Positions 1 to 7,394 of a stretch of 12,300 bases of DNA are shown here, piece after piece (within the stretch, counting starts at the first letter, position 1; each line of letters starts with the position of its first letter). The notes under the pieces were generated by a model. It was not told where the DNA came from. It was given only the letters and a program-made list of their open reading frames with translations, and did no database searches. The DNA is taken from NCBI GenBank assembly GCA_965659595.1, contig CBFHWN010000062.1, forward strand, positions 1-12,300, in the 5' to 3' direction. The DNA comes from Casp-actino8 sp965659595 (GTDB lineage Bacteria > Actinomycetota > Acidimicrobiia > Acidimicrobiales > Ilumatobacteraceae). The position numbers and the translations under genes are program-made.

Positions 1-37
1 GCAACTCGATCCGACCGGTACGCCTTTGACCTCGTGA
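1..37 (+). CDS. possible 3' end of an unidentified upstream gene
   Basis: The second reading frame is open from the window edge to a TGA at 35-37 and would end in residues QLDPTGTPLTS. The TGA overlaps the GTG start of mobA in a GTGA arrangement, the same junction used at ruvX/mltG and mltG/aroE in this window. That junction style is the only support. Eleven residues are too few to identify a family. A molybdenum-cofactor gene would fit the neighbour, but nothing here shows it. The mobA frame is also open to the edge, so this may be chance. Confidence 0.3.
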   Translation, partial: QLDPTGTPLTS

Positions 38-645
38 CGGTCGATGGCTTCGTTCTCGCCGGCGGAGAGAGTCGTCGCTTCGGACAGGACAAGGCGCTGT
101 TTCGTCTGCTGGGGACAACCTTGGTCGAGGGTGCGATCGCCACACTTTCGGATGCCGGCTGCGAACGGGTGGTGGTGCTTCACCGGCGCCCCTCCGACCT
201 CTCGTTTCTCGATTGCGAGGTTGCGACCGATCACGGCGGGGGACGCGGACCGCTCGACGGGGTGCACACCTCGTTGATTCTCAGCCGCTCCCCGTTCATC
301 ATCACTCTTCCGGTCGATCAACCCTTCGTGTCGTCTCACGTTCTACGCCAGTTGTTGGCGGTGGCATCGGTCGACTCCGATGTCGATCTGGTTTCGATCG
401 TCGACGACCTCGGTTCACGGCACCATCTGACTTCCGTGTGGCGGACCAGCACCTGCCGGTCCGTCGTCAACGAACACGTCTTGCGTGGAGAGTCCTCGCC
501 CCGTCGCGTCCTCGAGAACTTGCGATGTCATTGGGTCGAGGTGCCAGCGGCAACGATGCACAACCTGAACCGTCCCGAAGACGTCCCGACTCGACGGCCT
601 ACACTGACCGAAAGCGTGCGCCACGACGTGGACAAGGAACGATGA
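34..645 (+). CDS. mobA: molybdenum cofactor guanylyltransferase MobA
   Basis: MobA transfers GMP from GTP to molybdopterin-bound molybdenum, making the guanine dinucleotide cofactor used by DMSO-reductase-family enzymes in the cytoplasm. The 203-residue protein starts with the nucleotidyltransferase signature LAGGESRRFGQDKA (residues 8-21, with K20). A GRGPLDGVHTSL segment follows at 70-81, then the metal-binding aspartate in LPVDQPF (D95), and NLNRPEDV near the C-terminus, where the family usually has NxNTPED. Length is normal for MobA. GTG at 34 is chosen because it puts the signature about 8 residues in and forms a GTGA overlap with a possible upstream stop; the frame is open to the window edge, so an earlier start cannot be excluded. 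The gene overlaps rnd by 4 bases. A related MobA-like (NTP_transf_3) transferase is the main alternative. Confidence 0.88.
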   Translation: MTVDGFVLAGGESRRFGQDKALFRLLGTTLVEGAIATLSDAGCERVVVLHRRPSDLSFLDCEVATDHGGGRGPLDGVHTSLILSRSPFIITLPVDQPFVSSHVLRQLLAVASVDSDVDLVSIVDDLGSRHHLTSVWRTSTCRSVVNEHVLRGESSPRRVLENLRCHWVEVPAATMHNLNRPEDVPTRRPTLTESVRHDVDKER

Positions 646-1817
646 CCAACACCTCCTACGACTGGATCGACTCCGATAGTGGCCTCAGCGAGCTCGTTCG
701 ACGTCTCTCGTCGTGCGACGAATATGGTCTCGACACCGAATTTCATCGTGAGCGCACCTACTTCCCGCGGTTGGCGCTCATGCAGTTTTCGTGGCGCGAA
801 GACGATCGAACCGAGATCGCGCTCGTCGATCCTCTGCGATGCGACGTCGGGGCCTTGTCCGACCTCTTGGCGTCCGAGCGGGTGGTGGTAGTTCATGCAG
901 CCCAACAAGACCTCGAAGTTCTCGCCCACTCCGTCGGCGTCGTGCCTCCCCGGATCTACGACACGCAGATCGCTGCTGGATTCCTCGGCTACTCCAGTCC
1001 TTCCCTCGCCAATCTCGTCAATGCCGAACTCCGGACAGCTCTCCCCAAAGGTGATCGCCTCACCGATTGGCTGCGCCGTCCTTTGACAGAGGCTCAGAAG
1101 TCCTATGCAGCCAGTGACGTCGAGCATCTTTTCGAGATTCGCGACCGACAGGTGACTCGGCTCGTCGACCGTGGACGTCTCTCGTGGGCCGAGGAGGCCT
1201 TCGGTGAACTCCTGATGAAGCGGGTCGGACCTCTCGATCCCGATCTGGCCTGGACCCGAATCAAAGACGTACGCGCCATGAGACCGAGGACCCGCGGGGT
1301 ACTGGCCTCTCTCGCCACCTGGCGAGAGGAACGAGCCATGTCTTCCGACATTCCGCCCCGCCAGGTGCTCGCCGACCTGGCCCTGCAGGGAATTGCCCAA
1401 CGCGAACCGACCACGATCGAGGAACTGTCACAAGCGAGGGGAGTCGACGACCGTCACGTCCGCGGCGGCTTCGCCAACGAGATCCTGGAGGCAGTACGGC
1501 GGGGTCGAGAAAACCCGATCGAGCTCGCCTCGACGGATGGGGACGACCTCGATCGCCGCCTTCGACCGGCCGTCACGTTGGTCTCGGCGTGGGTCAGTGA
1601 GGTGGCCCGCCGTCAGGACATCGACCCAGCGTTGCTCGGCACCCGTCACGACATCACGGAATTCCTCTGCGACACCGATGGAGCGCGTTTGTCCAGTGGC
1701 TGGCGTTTCGACGTCGTCGGACATCAACTGCGTGACATCGTCGCTGGTCGAGCTGGGCTTGCTTTCGATGGTCGCGGGGGTCTCGTTCTCCACGACGTGC
1801 CCGATGTACAGGCCTGA
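642..1817 (+). CDS. rnd: ribonuclease D (DEDD 3'-5' exonuclease with HRDC domain)
   Basis: This is a 3'-5' exoribonuclease of the RNase D family, which trims 3' ends of tRNA precursors and other structured RNAs using two metal ions. The 391-residue protein shows all three exonuclease motifs of the DEDDy class: D31-T-E33 (Exo I), H85 to D90 in HAAQQDLEVL (Exo II), and Y155 with D159 in YAASDVEHL (Exo III). WLRRPL (143-148) just before Exo III is also typical. An HRDC nucleic-acid-binding domain covers about 215-292, and a helical C-terminal region follows that may be a second, divergent HRDC-like domain. Length is close to the E. coli enzyme. ATG at 642 is chosen over an upstream in-frame start at 213 because it overlaps the mobA stop as ATGA, has AAGGA just upstream, and places Exo I at the usual distance. 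The link with mobA is positional; I see no functional one. Confidence 0.93.
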   Translation: MTNTSYDWIDSDSGLSELVRRLSSCDEYGLDTEFHRERTYFPRLALMQFSWREDDRTEIALVDPLRCDVGALSDLLASERVVVVHAAQQDLEVLAHSVGVVPPRIYDTQIAAGFLGYSSPSLANLVNAELRTALPKGDRLTDWLRRPLTEAQKSYAASDVEHLFEIRDRQVTRLVDRGRLSWAEEAFGELLMKRVGPLDPDLAWTRIKDVRAMRPRTRGVLASLATWREERAMSSDIPPRQVLADLALQGIAQREPTTIEELSQARGVDDRHVRGGFANEILEAVRRGRENPIELASTDGDDLDRRLRPAVTLVSAWVSEVARRQDIDPALLGTRHDITEFLCDTDGARLSSGWRFDVVGHQLRDIVAGRAGLAFDGRGGLVLHDVPDVQA

Positions 1818-1837
1818 TCGAACGGAATCCCAGAAAA

Positions 1838-1884
1838 GGGTCGATGTGACCCCTAGACTGCCCCTTGGCCTTTTTGCCAGTCCA
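1838..1884 (+). promoter_or_regulatory. possible promoter and small hairpins in the gap after rnd
   Basis: The 98-base gap between rnd and the next start holds a TAGACT box (1854-1859) that fits the actinobacterial -10 pattern TANNNT. It would place a transcript start roughly 50 bases before the GTG at 1916. I see no convincing -35 box. A perfect 5-bp hairpin GGGTC-GATGT-GACCC (1838-1852) lies directly before it. A second possible stem pairs GACTG (1856-1860) with CAGTC (1878-1882) around a loop containing TTTTT. The hairpins are short and lack a terminal U-tract, so I do not call a terminator. The function is inferred only. Confidence 0.3.
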
Positions 1885-1904
1885 TGCCCCCCAGACGAAC
1901 GTTC

Positions 1905-1908
1905 GGAG
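1905..1908 (+). promoter_or_regulatory. Shine-Dalgarno GGAG deciding the start of the small acidic gene
   Basis: GGAG lies 7 bases before the GTG at 1916. This supports that GTG over the in-frame TTG at 1865, which has no such site and would add a low-complexity leader absent from the otherwise charged protein. Confidence 0.5.
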
Positions 1909-1915
1909 TCCTGTC

Positions 1916-2125
1916 GTGAAAAAGGGACGTCACCGCCGCTTCGAAGAAGCACGCAAGCTGAAACAAGCCGGACCCACTGCGTCCGACCTGGGTTTCGGTT
2001 CCGACAAGGAGCCGAAGTCGCAGGACGACGAATACGCCGCGCTAGCCGAGAAGTACGGAGTTGTATTCGACGATGACGACGAGATGGACGACGACCTGGA
2101 CGACGATCCGACCGACGTGGCCTGA
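1916..2125 (+). CDS. small charge-polarised protein with poly-Asp tail, unknown function
   Basis: I do not recognise this 69-residue protein. Its head is basic (KKGRHRRFEEARKLK, residues 2-16) and predicted helical. The middle contains DEYAALAEKYGVVF (38-51), and the tail is extremely acidic: 11 of 13 residues at 52-64 are Asp or Glu. There is no signal peptide, membrane segment or cysteine. The opposite charges at the two ends would fit a small RNA-, ribosome- or protein-binding factor, but that is inference. It ends 6 bases before typA, which has no Shine-Dalgarno of its own, so the two are probably co-transcribed and translationally coupled. Evidence that it is real: a proper GGAG site, placement between two solid genes on the same strand, and coding-like composition. 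GTG at 1916 is preferred to TTG at 1865. Confidence 0.65.
   Translation: MKKGRHRRFEEARKLKQAGPTASDLGFGSDKEPKSQDDEYAALAEKYGVVFDDDDEMDDDLDDDPTDVA
2069..2107 (+). repeat. GAC/GAT trinucleotide run encoding the poly-Asp tail
   Basis: Thirteen codons are almost all GAC or GAT, interrupted only by GAG, ATG and CTG. They encode the acidic tail of the small protein. Such near-repeats can change length by slippage, so tail length may vary between relatives. Confidence 0.6.
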
Positions 2126-2131
2126 TACACC

Positions 2132-3976
2132 ATGACAACGGGCTCCAGCCTGCGCAACGTCGCTCTCGTCGCGCACGTCGACCACGGGAAAACCACCCTC
2201 GTCGATGGTCTTCTTCGTGCCACCGGCACCTTCGCCAGTCATCAAGCCGTGGTCGACCGGGTCATGGACAGCAACGATCAGGAGCGTGAACGAGGCATCA
2301 CGATTCTCGCCAAGGCCGCGTCAGTGGTCTGGAAGGACACCAAGATCAACCTGGTCGACACTCCGGGTCACGCCGATTTCGGAGGAGAGGTCGAACGGGC
2401 TCTGACTCTGGTCGACGGCATCGTGTTGCTCGTCGACGCGGCCGAGGGCCCACTCCCGCAGACTCGCTACGTGCTGCAAAAGGCCTTGTCTCGAGATCTG
2501 CCGGCGATCGTGGTCATCAACAAGGTCGACCGACAGGATGCTCGTCCTGACGAAGTGCTGGACGAGGTGTATCAACTTTTCATCGATCTCGACGCCGCGG
2601 ATCACCACATCGAATTCGATGTCATCTCCGCCATCGCGCGCGACGGTAAAGCGGTTCGAGGGATCGGCATGCCGGGTGAGGGCGACGATCTGTCGGCACT
2701 CCTCGATACGATCCTCGAACGCATTCCGGCGCCCGGTGGAGATGCCACTGCACCCCTTCAGGCGTTGGTCACCAACCTCGATGCCTCCGACTACCTCGGG
2801 CGACTCGCCATCGGACGCGTGGCAAACGGCGTCTTGCGCAAGGGTGACACCGTAGCCCTCCTCGAAGAAGAGTTCGCCGAGGGTCAACCGCCCTTGAAAC
2901 GTCGACTGACGTCACTCATGGAATTCTCCGGAGTCGGGCGCAACGATGTCGACGAATTGTCGGCCGGAGACCTTTTCGTGGTTTCCGGGTTTCCGGAAGT
3001 CGAGATCGGCGACACGATCGCATCCGCTGAGCAGCCCATCGCCCTGCCGCGACTGACGGTCGACGAACCGGTTCTGGCCATGACATTCGGGGTCAATACT
3101 TCACCGTTTGCCGGACGTGAGGGCAAGTACCTCACCTCGAGACATCTGCTCGATCGTCTCCGCCGTGAAGTCCTCGGCAACGTGTCGATTCGCCTACGAG
3201 AAACCGATACCGCCGAAGTCATGGAGGTCGCCGGACGTGGTGAACTGCAGTTGGCCGTCCTCATCGAGACCATGCGTCGAGAGGGTTACGAACTCCAGGT
3301 CAGCCGGCCCGAAGTCATCACGAAGGAAGTGAACGGAAAGACCTTCGAACCTCTCGAGCGCGGAGTGTGCGACATCCCGGATGAATACGTCGGAACGGTC
3401 ACCCAGGCCCTGGCCCCCCGTAAGGGCCGAGTCACCGATCTCCGACCCGGCGATCCCGGTCGAACGATCGTCACCTTCGAATGTCCGAGCCGAGGGTTGA
3501 TCGGCTTCCGTTCCCTCCTTTTGTCGGCAACTCGCGGGACGGCATTGCTGCATCAGCACCATGCGGGTTGGACTCCGTGGTGCGGTGAACTTCCGCATCG
3601 CAGCGGGGGAGCGATGATCGCCGATCGCGAGGGCGCCGTGACCGCCTATGCGCTGGACAATCTCCAGCTACGCGGCGAGCTCTTCGTCGAACCCGGGGAG
3701 AAGGTCTACGAGGGCATGGTCGTGGGCGAGTCGGCTCGCGGTGACGAAATGGTGGTCAACGCCGTTCGGGCCAAAGAAAAGACAAACATCCGGACTCACA
3801 GCCATGACGACGGGGTGAAACTTGCCGCGGCGCGTCTGCACACGCTCGAAAGTGCGATCGAATGGATCGCCGACGACGAGCTCGTCGAGGTGACTCCCTC
3901 GTCCATTCGCATTCGCAAGCGACACCTCGGTCTCGAGGACCGGCGCCGAGCATTCAAAAAGACAGCCGCTGTCTAA
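2132..3976 (+). CDS. typA: translational GTPase TypA/BipA
   Basis: TypA (BipA) is an EF-G-like GTPase that binds the ribosome and supports 50S subunit assembly and stress or cold adaptation. The 614-residue protein has the P-loop AHVDHGKTT (14-22), the switch I motif RERGITI (52-58), DTPGH (76-80) and NKVD (130-133). Domain II follows, then an EF-G-like domain III-V region. The BipA-specific C-terminal part carries RGELF...VYEGMVVGE, the loop KEKTNIRTHSHDDG, and DELVEVTPSSIRIRKR. Length is as expected. These C-terminal blocks separate it from EF-G and LepA. ATG at 2132 lies 6 bases after the stop of the small acidic gene with no recognisable Shine-Dalgarno, which suggests translational coupling. 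Its TAA overlaps the stop codon of the convergent minus-strand gene. Confidence 0.97.
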   Translation: MTTGSSLRNVALVAHVDHGKTTLVDGLLRATGTFASHQAVVDRVMDSNDQERERGITILAKAASVVWKDTKINLVDTPGHADFGGEVERALTLVDGIVLLVDAAEGPLPQTRYVLQKALSRDLPAIVVINKVDRQDARPDEVLDEVYQLFIDLDAADHHIEFDVISAIARDGKAVRGIGMPGEGDDLSALLDTILERIPAPGGDATAPLQALVTNLDASDYLGRLAIGRVANGVLRKGDTVALLEEEFAEGQPPLKRRLTSLMEFSGVGRNDVDELSAGDLFVVSGFPEVEIGDTIASAEQPIALPRLTVDEPVLAMTFGVNTSPFAGREGKYLTSRHLLDRLRREVLGNVSIRLRETDTAEVMEVAGRGELQLAVLIETMRREGYELQVSRPEVITKEVNGKTFEPLERGVCDIPDEYVGTVTQALAPRKGRVTDLRPGDPGRTIVTFECPSRGLIGFRSLLLSATRGTALLHQHHAGWTPWCGELPHRSGGAMIADREGAVTAYALDNLQLRGELFVEPGEKVYEGMVVGESARGDEMVVNAVRAKEKTNIRTHSHDDGVKLAAARLHTLESAIEWIADDELVEVTPSSIRIRKRHLGLEDRRRAFKKTAAV

Positions 3977-4740
3977 CGACTCTTGCGCAATCGCACCGGC
4001 TGGGGATCGGCTTCGTGCGGTACGGGAAAATTCGACGGACGCTCGAGCATCTCGACCAACTGGTCGTAGACCTCAGCCCCAACGGTTTCGATCAATTCGT
4101 CCTTCAAGTACTTGTAGACGGGTTCACGACCGACGAACGCATCGGAACTGTCGGTGCACCACCAATGGAATTCGTCGCCTGACACTCCCCAGTCGCGCCG
4201 TTTCCATTCTCTGACGATCGTGGTCACGTAACCGGTGTCGTCTTCGGAGTGCTCGAGGTGGATCGGCAGCTGCCAGCACACGTTCGGCTTCCAGTCGAGA
4301 GGGCGCTCGCCAGCTTCCATGGCGCCGATGTGAAGCGCACACCCGGCCCCACCTTCGAAACCGGGGCGATTCAAGAAGATGCAGGCACCGTCGACCACCC
4401 GGGTCTTCGTCTCGCCCTTCTTCGTTCCCTTCAAAAAGCCCTTCTTGTCGGCGTTCGGCTTCAACTGCCAATTCTTCTCCGTCAGGCGAACGGCCGACTG
4501 GACGACGACGGCCACGTCATCGTCGTCCACGAAGTGCGCGCCGAACGAACAGCAGCCCTGGTTGAGATGTTCGGCCGGTTCTTCGAGAACGCCTTGGCAT
4601 CCCTCCCCGAAGATGCACTTCCAGGACGACCTGAGGAATGTGGCGTCGAAGACCCACGTCCTCATCTCCTTGGGATCCTCGAATGCGATCATCTCGTGCA
4701 GATCGATCTGGCGTCCAGAACTACGTCGGGGAGAACTCAC
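3973..4740 (-). CDS. cysteine-rich, probably metal- or Fe-S-binding protein (YkgJ/DUF3109-like), unknown role
   Basis: The 255-residue soluble protein has eight cysteines: C42, C48, C63, C64, C120, C134, C155 and C195. The arrangement resembles the Cys-cluster (YkgJ/UPF0153) and DUF3109 proteins, thought to chelate iron, zinc or an Fe-S cluster: a paired CC in NQGCCSFGAHF, then ACIFLN, then GCALHIGA, then KPNVCWQLPI, where those families have a CxxL...C..H...KP..C..P pattern. That assignment is from motif resemblance only. Trp is common (WKC, EFHWWC). There is no signal peptide or membrane segment. GTG at 4740 is preferred to the in-frame ATG at 4692 because a TAGGCT box lies 6 bases upstream, fitting leaderless expression. 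It is divergent from alaS and convergent with typA. The opposite strand is also open but encodes no recognisable protein. Confidence 0.82.
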   Translation of the reverse strand: MSSPRRSSGRQIDLHEMIAFEDPKEMRTWVFDATFLRSSWKCIFGEGCQGVLEEPAEHLNQGCCSFGAHFVDDDDVAVVVQSAVRLTEKNWQLKPNADKKGFLKGTKKGETKTRVVDGACIFLNRPGFEGGAGCALHIGAMEAGERPLDWKPNVCWQLPIHLEHSEDDTGYVTTIVREWKRRDWGVSGDEFHWWCTDSSDAFVGREPVYKYLKDELIETVGAEVYDQLVEMLERPSNFPVPHEADPQPVRLRKSR

Positions 4741-4777
4741 CCAATCAGCCTAGAACCTGGAAGGTAGCCTCGCGACG
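4741..4777. promoter_or_regulatory. overlapping divergent promoter region, probably leaderless in both directions
   Basis: This 37-base gap separates two divergent starts. On the + strand, TAGCCT (4765-4770) lies 7 bases before the alaS ATG. On the - strand, TAGGCT (complement of 4747-4752) lies 6 bases before the GTG of the cysteine-rich gene. Both fit the TANNNT -10 box at the spacing typical of actinobacterial leaderless genes. The two boxes are only 12 bases apart, so each promoter's -35 zone would cover the other's -10. I see no consensus -35 for either. A GGAAGG (4759-4764) is 13 bases from the alaS ATG, probably too far to act as a ribosome site. Confidence 0.5.
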
Positions 4778-7384
4778 ATGTCTCGTCGTCCGCCTTCGAC
4801 TGCTCAGGAACTTCGCGACTCGTTCACGTCGTTCTTCGGCGACCGTGAACACACGATCATCGATTCAGCGAGCCTGATTCCCCACGACCCGACTGTGCTC
4901 TTCACGGTCGCTGGCATGGTCCCTTTCAAACCGTTCTTCGTGGGTGACGAATTCCCGCCGTACAAACGGGCCGCGACGGTCCAGAAGTGCGCACGCGCCG
5001 GAGGAAAGCACAACGATCTCGACGACGTCGGGCGAACCAAACGCCACCTGGTCTTTTTTGAAATGCTCGGCAACTTCTCCTTTGGCGACTACTTCAAGGA
5101 ATCAGCGATCCCGTGGTCGTGGGAGCTCGTGACCGAGGTGTTCGGATTCGACGGTGACCGAATCTGGATCACAGTGCACGACACTGATGACGAAGCAGAA
5201 GCGATCTGGCACGAAACGGTCGGCGTGCCCATGGATCGGATTCAGCGTCTGGGCGACAAGGACAATTTTTGGCAGATGGGCGAAACCGGGCCGTGCGGAC
5301 CCTGCTCCGAGCTGCACATCGATCGCGGACCGGCATTCGGCCCCGATGGGGGCCCCCTCAACGATCCGCATGGCGATCGATTCATGGAATTCTGGAATCT
5401 GGTCTTCATGCAGTACAACCAGGCATCCGATGGAAGCCGGACCCCGCTGCCGAAGCCGTCGATCGACACCGGCGCCGGACTCGAACGGATCCTCGCTCTG
5501 ATCCAAGGTGTCGACTCCGTCTGGGAGACCGATGCGCTTCTGCCGATGATCGATCGGGCACAGTCCCTCACAGGAGCTTCCTACCGAGTCGGTGACTACG
5601 GCGACCGGAACAGTTTCAGTCTGCGGGTGTTGGCCGAACATGCACGGAGCAGTGCCATGCTCGTCGCCGACGGAGTCTTCCCGTCGAATGAGGGTCGTGG
5701 CTACGTCCTGCGTCGCATCATTCGACGCGCCGTCCGGCACGCGTACCTTCTCGGGACCGATCGCCCGATCATGAACGAACTCGCCGACACCGCCATCGAG
5801 AGTCTGCGGATCGCGTATCCCTCCGCAGCCGGACAGAAGGATTTCGTCCTCGATGTGTTGGCCCGAGAGGAAGAGCGCTTCCGGCAGACCTTGAAGACCG
5901 GCGTCGGAATTCTCGATGCCGAAATCGACCGGCTCGGCGATTCGAAGACTCTGTCGGGATCGACTGCGTTCCTCCTGCACGACACGTACGGCTTCCCACT
6001 CGAGGTGACCGAAGAGATCGTCGGAGAAAAGGGATTCGATATCGATCGTGCCAGTTTCGACGTGGAGATGGAAGCCCAGCGGACTCGGGCCAAGGCTGCA
6101 CGGCGCACCGATCGCACCGATGAGGAAATTCTCGATCAATACCGCTCCATTTCCGAGGAGTACGGCCCCACCGAGTTCGTGGGCTACGACACCGATTCCT
6201 GTGTCGCACGCGTGATCGGCGTCGTCGAGTCCGAGAACCAACTCGACATTTTCCTCGACCGGACTCCGTTTTACGCCGAAAGCGGCGGACAGGTCGGGGA
6301 CACCGGTGTCTTGTCGTCCGAATCCGGTTCGTGGGACGTGATCGACACCACTTTCGCCATTCCTGGTCTCCGCCGCCACCGATGCCATCCGACCGAGGTT
6401 CCGCCTCGCGTGGGCGACGCCGTCGAGGCACGGATCGACTCTGTCCGTCGAGGCCGGATTCGGCGTCATCACACGGCCACCCACATCCTGCACTGGGCAT
6501 TGCGCGAGGTTCTCGGTGATCACGTGAAGCAGGCCGGTTCGTTGGTCGACGACCAAAGGTTGCGTTTCGATTTCAGCCACTACTCGGCGCTGACCGACGA
6601 AGAGTTGGCCCGTGTCGAACAGTTGGCGAACGCCGAGACCCTCGGCAATTCGACGGTCGCGGCTTACGAGACCTCCAAAGACGATGCCTTGGCGGATGGG
6701 GCCATCGCCTTCTTCGGCGACAAATACGGCGACACGGTTCGAGTTCTGAAGGCCGGCCGTTCATTCGAGTTGTGTGGAGGCACCCACGTTTCGGCCACGG
6801 GCGACATCGGTCTCGTGACGATCGTCTCCGAAGGGTCGATTGGCGCCAATTTGCGTCGAATCGAAGCCGTGGCCGGTGAACGCTCTCTCGATCTCCTCCG
6901 TGCGCGTACGGCGACTCTGCACGACATTGGTGATCTGGTCGGCTCGTCGTCTGACGACGTGTTGAATGGAGTCACACGACGGATCGACGAATTGAAGGCG
7001 GCCAACGACGAGATCAAACGCCTGCGAAGCACCATGGTCACCGCACGTGCCGATGAAATCGCTGCCACTGAGGTCGATGGCGACGTCGTACAACGACTGG
7101 ACGCCATCGAGCCGAACGACCTACGCGATCTCGCTCTTGCCGTGCGACAAAGGTCGACGGTTCGCAACGTCGTTCTCGGCGGAGTGACGCCGTCAGGAGG
7201 AGTTTCGCTGGTGGCGGCCGTCGAATCCGGACGAGCGGCCGGACCGCTGATCTCACCGGCCGCCAAGATCGTGGGTGGTGGTGGCGGCGGCAAGGGTGAC
7301 GTCGCCACGGCGGGAGGCAAGATTCCCGAGAAGCTGGACGAGGCCCTCGATCTCGTCCGCGAGGCGCTTCGTCGTCCCGATTGA
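4778..7384 (+). CDS. alaS: alanyl-tRNA synthetase
   Basis: AlaRS charges tRNA-Ala in the cytoplasm and hydrolyses mischarged Ser- and Gly-tRNA-Ala. The 868-residue protein has the class II catalytic core at the N-terminus (ELRDSFTSFF, then the motif 2 region KRHLVFFEMLGNFSFGDYFK). A tRNA-binding middle domain follows. The editing domain carries its metal ligands H565 and H569 in HTATH, and C666 and H670 in CGGTH. A coiled stretch and the C-Ala domain, with the glycine run GGGGGGKGD and AGGKIPEKL, finish the protein. Length is normal and no key editing ligand is missing. ATG at 4778 is chosen because the protein starts at the usual point and a TAGCCT box sits 7 bases upstream, suggesting a leaderless mRNA. 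It heads the ruvX-mltG-aroE cluster, an arrangement also seen in other actinobacteria such as Mycobacterium. Confidence 0.98.
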   Translation: MSRRPPSTAQELRDSFTSFFGDREHTIIDSASLIPHDPTVLFTVAGMVPFKPFFVGDEFPPYKRAATVQKCARAGGKHNDLDDVGRTKRHLVFFEMLGNFSFGDYFKESAIPWSWELVTEVFGFDGDRIWITVHDTDDEAEAIWHETVGVPMDRIQRLGDKDNFWQMGETGPCGPCSELHIDRGPAFGPDGGPLNDPHGDRFMEFWNLVFMQYNQASDGSRTPLPKPSIDTGAGLERILALIQGVDSVWETDALLPMIDRAQSLTGASYRVGDYGDRNSFSLRVLAEHARSSAMLVADGVFPSNEGRGYVLRRIIRRAVRHAYLLGTDRPIMNELADTAIESLRIAYPSAAGQKDFVLDVLAREEERFRQTLKTGVGILDAEIDRLGDSKTLSGSTAFLLHDTYGFPLEVTEEIVGEKGFDIDRASFDVEMEAQRTRAKAARRTDRTDEEILDQYRSISEEYGPTEFVGYDTDSCVARVIGVVESENQLDIFLDRTPFYAESGGQVGDTGVLSSESGSWDVIDTTFAIPGLRRHRCHPTEVPPRVGDAVEARIDSVRRGRIRRHHTATHILHWALREVLGDHVKQAGSLVDDQRLRFDFSHYSALTDEELARVEQLANAETLGNSTVAAYETSKDDALADGAIAFFGDKYGDTVRVLKAGRSFELCGGTHVSATGDIGLVTIVSEGSIGANLRRIEAVAGERSLDLLRARTATLHDIGDLVGSSSDDVLNGVTRRIDELKAANDEIKRLRSTMVTARADEIAATEVDGDVVQRLDAIEPNDLRDLALAVRQRSTVRNVVLGGVTPSGGVSLVAAVESGRAAGPLISPAAKIVGGGGGGKGDVATAGGKIPEKLDEALDLVREALRRPD

Positions 7385-7394
7385 TCGCCTGGTC

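Noticed and set aside
213..641. N-terminal extension of rnd to an upstream in-frame start
   Set aside because: It would lie inside mobA and encode low-complexity Arg-rich sequence. The ATG at 642 has a ribosome site and correct distance to Exo I.
528..1400. Minus-strand open frame across mobA and rnd
   Set aside because: It is antisense to two clearly identified genes, with no motifs.
1428..2138. Minus-strand open frame across the rnd end and the small acidic gene (with a rival plus-strand frame at 1393-2076)
   Set aside because: Both frames are arginine- and serine-rich, as expected of shadow frames, and conflict with the solid rnd frame.
4249..4767. Plus-strand open frame antisense to the cysteine-rich gene, running past its start
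   Set aside because: The minus-strand product has organised Cys motifs and a promoter-like box, while the plus-strand product has no family features and would overlap the alaS promoter.
5102..6580. Long minus-strand open frame (492 codons) antisense to alaS
   Set aside because: It mirrors the codon structure of a high-GC gene on the other strand. Its translation has no recognisable motifs, and alaS is certain here.
7270..7293. GGT/GGC repeat near the end of alaS
   Set aside because: It encodes the conserved glycine run of the AlaRS C-Ala domain, so it is ordinary coding sequence.
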